From positions 1 to 16,273 of the forward strand of contig CAKPDM010000020.1 of NCBI GenBank assembly GCA_934148995.1: DNA of 16,273 nt. The letters are read 5' to 3'. The stretch is from an uncultured Bacilli bacterium (GTDB lineage Bacteria > Bacillota_I > Bacilli_A > RF39 > UBA660). Below are positions 15,522-16,273 of this stretch, in pieces; the stretch's first letter is position 1, and each line of letters starts with the position of its first letter. A program made the translations under genes and the position numbers. The notes beneath the pieces are model-generated. The model was not told the origin of the DNA, did no database searches, and saw nothing but the letters and a program-made list of their open reading frames with translations.

Positions 15522-15547
15522 TGATATTATTATGGTAAGTAGGTGAT
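15522..15547 (+). promoter_or_regulatory. Extended -10 promoter and RBS of the small transferase-like gene
   Basis: TGATATTAT (15522-15530) is an extended -10 with a 5-of-6 core; TTGCTC (15500-15505) is a poor -35 at 19 bases. AGGTGAT (15541-15547) is 7 bases from the ATG. The predicted leader is about 18 nt. Confidence 0.55.
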
Positions 15548-15554
15548 AGGTATT

Positions 15555-15926
15555 ATGAAGGTTATATTGTGTGGAAGCATGAAGGTGAAAGATAAAATAT
15601 TTGAAGTAAAAGAAATATTAGAAAGTAAAGGATTTTCTGTTTTACTACCTGAAGAATGTATTAGAAACGAAAAGAAAAGTATAGCTTCATATGCACATTT
15701 TGATCGAATCGCTACTAATGACGCTTATGTGTTAGTAGTTAATGCTGAAAAAAACAATATAAAGAATTACATCGGTCCCAACTCTCTTTGTGAAATTGCT
15801 TTTGGTTTTTATTATAAGAGAAAAATCTTTTTACTTAATGATATTTATGAACCTTTTAAAGACGAATTAGAAGGCTGGGGAGTTATTCCTTTAAATGGTG
15901 ATCTGAATAAATTAATGAAAATTTAA
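15555..15926 (+). CDS. Small nucleoside 2-deoxyribosyltransferase-like protein
   Basis: 123 residues from the ATG at 15555; the GTG at 15543 sits inside the AGGTGAT site. The fold reads as Rossmann-like: strand KVILCGSM (2-9), a helix, strand FSVLLPEE, then DAYVLVVNAEKNNIKNYIG (56-74), SLCEIAFGFYYKRKIFLLND (77-96) and a C-terminal strand GVIPLNGD. The NYIG...CE order, with E80 as candidate catalytic glutamate and a helix leading to a lysine-rich strand, matches the nucleoside 2-deoxyribosyltransferase family (PF05014), including its many small uncharacterised members. A true transferase function in nucleoside salvage is possible but unproven. It stands alone between pta and the TnpB gene. Confidence 0.7.
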   Translation: MKVILCGSMKVKDKIFEVKEILESKGFSVLLPEECIRNEKKSIASYAHFDRIATNDAYVLVVNAEKNNIKNYIGPNSLCEIAFGFYYKRKIFLLNDIYEPFKDELEGWGVIPLNGDLNKLMKI

Positions 15927-15952
15927 TTAATATTAATTATGATTAGTGAAGC

Positions 15953-15995
15953 TTGTAACTTTGCTAATTTTTTTTGTACAATAGGAAAGTTATAA
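15953..15995 (+). other. Imperfect hairpin between the transferase-like gene and tnpB
   Basis: TTGTAACTTT (15953-15962) pairs with AAAGTTATAA (15986-15995) over 10 bases with one G-U, across a 23-nt loop that itself contains eight T. It could be a weak terminator or the left-end hairpin of an IS200/IS605 element; neither is proven. Confidence 0.35.
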
Positions 15996-16012
15996 AAAGT
16001 TTTAAATAGTTA

Positions 16013-16041
16013 TTGCAAACGTTTGTTTTATGTGATACGCT
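16013..16041 (+). promoter_or_regulatory. Putative promoter and 10-bp palindrome upstream of tnpB
   Basis: TTGCAA (16013-16018), 17 bases, then TACGCT (16036-16041) with TG at 16033-16034. The -10 is weak (3 of 6). The perfect palindrome CAAACGTTTG (16016-16025) overlaps the -35 and resembles LacI-family or cre operators, so it may be a repressor site. GAGGTGGT near 16057-16064 is the ribosome binding site. Confidence 0.4.
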
Positions 16042-16067
16042 ATATTCTAATAAATTGAGGTGGTCAT

Positions 16068-16273
16068 ATGAAAGTACTTAAAGGGTATGTTTTTAGACTT
16101 TATCCAAATGTAGAGCAAAAGATTTTAATAAATAAAACTATCGGTTCTGTTAGACTTATCTATAATATCTTTTTAAGGGATAGAATTGAGACTTACAATA
16201 ATACTAAAAATGGTAAATCTGCATATGACCAGAATATCATGATACCAAGTCTACTTGTGAAATATCCATTTTT
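16068..16273 (+). CDS. tnpB: IS200/IS605-family TnpB, N-terminal part (3'-truncated by window)
   Basis: The first 68 complete codons are visible and the gene continues past the window. MKVLKGYVFRLYPNVEQKIL followed by INKTIGSVRLIYNIFL and R/Y-rich helices is the N-terminal helix-turn-helix/wedge signature of OrfB_IS605 (TnpB) proteins, the RNA-guided nucleases ancestral to Cas12. The RuvC motifs and the zinc ribbon would lie downstream. No tnpA precedes it, so it may belong to a TnpB-only element; any guide RNA would be encoded at the 3' end, outside the window. The start has GAGGTGGT a few bases upstream. Whether the gene is intact cannot be judged. Confidence 0.88.
   Translation, partial: MKVLKGYVFRLYPNVEQKILINKTIGSVRLIYNIFLRDRIETYNNTKNGKSAYDQNIMIPSLLVKYPF

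Noticed and set aside
15924..15939. Perfect 16-base AT-only palindrome at the end of the transferase-like gene
   Set aside because: Made only of A and T in a very AT-rich genome, with no loop and no T tail; too weak to call a terminator.
16016..16025. Catabolite control (cre) site regulating pta
   Set aside because: The palindrome lies over 500 bases past the pta stop, and fits cre only partly; it can at most concern the tnpB gene.

Overview
The window is a very AT-rich stretch of a low-GC Gram-positive (Bacillota) chromosome. EzrA, a leaderless-cysteine form of ribosomal protein S4 with its own long leader, strong AGGTGAT/GGAGG ribosome binding sites and U-tailed hairpin terminators all point to the class Bacilli, probably an uncultured gut-type lineage related to Erysipelotrichales/RF39. 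The lineage is inference; no marker here fixes it. TGG is used for Trp and no gene contains or ends in TGA, so the code behaves as table 11.

Region 1 (1-6361, + strand) is a tightly packed run of six genes ending in a terminator at 6381-6426. Four of the six carry a cytosolic zinc ribbon at the N terminus followed by membrane segments: a 5'-truncated protein with tandem zinc-ribbon repeats and a TSP1-like ectodomain, a TcaA/YvbJ-like protein, and two paralogous five-span membrane proteins. Between the first and second of these lies a membrane-anchored protein with two PASTA domains, a BIG2 domain and a dockerin. A class I SAM methyltransferase closes the run. It reads like an envelope-sensing or envelope-assembly module of unknown function.

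Region 2 (6362-7383) holds back-to-back terminators, rpsD on the - strand, a roughly 163-nt structured rpsD leader (likely S4 autoregulation) and divergent promoters for rpsD and ezrA.

Region 3 (7384-12083, + strand) is a five-gene run: ezrA, a Lys/Asn-rich single-span protein with a pilin-like ectodomain, a polytopic membrane protein, a two-span protein and a single-span LysM protein. Genes overlap or lie within 25 bases of each other, and a hairpin terminator overlaps the last stop codon. Its company with ezrA suggests a role in cell division or cell-wall growth.

Region 4 (12089-13650, - strand) is a two-gene unit, a DUF3048 (YerB-like) membrane protein and a GNAT-like acetyltransferase, convergent with region 3. 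Region 5 (13757-15482, + strand) is a secreted DNA/RNA non-specific endonuclease followed four bases later by phosphate acetyltransferase (pta). Region 6 (15483-16273) has a small nucleoside 2-deoxyribosyltransferase-like protein and the first 68 codons of an IS200/IS605-type TnpB that runs off the window.

Five transcription starts outside rpsD share an extended -10 box (TGN-TAnnnT) with no good -35 in most cases, and appear to give 5' leaders of only about 14-20 nt, whereas rpsD has a near-consensus promoter and a long leader. No rRNA, tRNA, CRISPR array or complete insertion sequence was seen.
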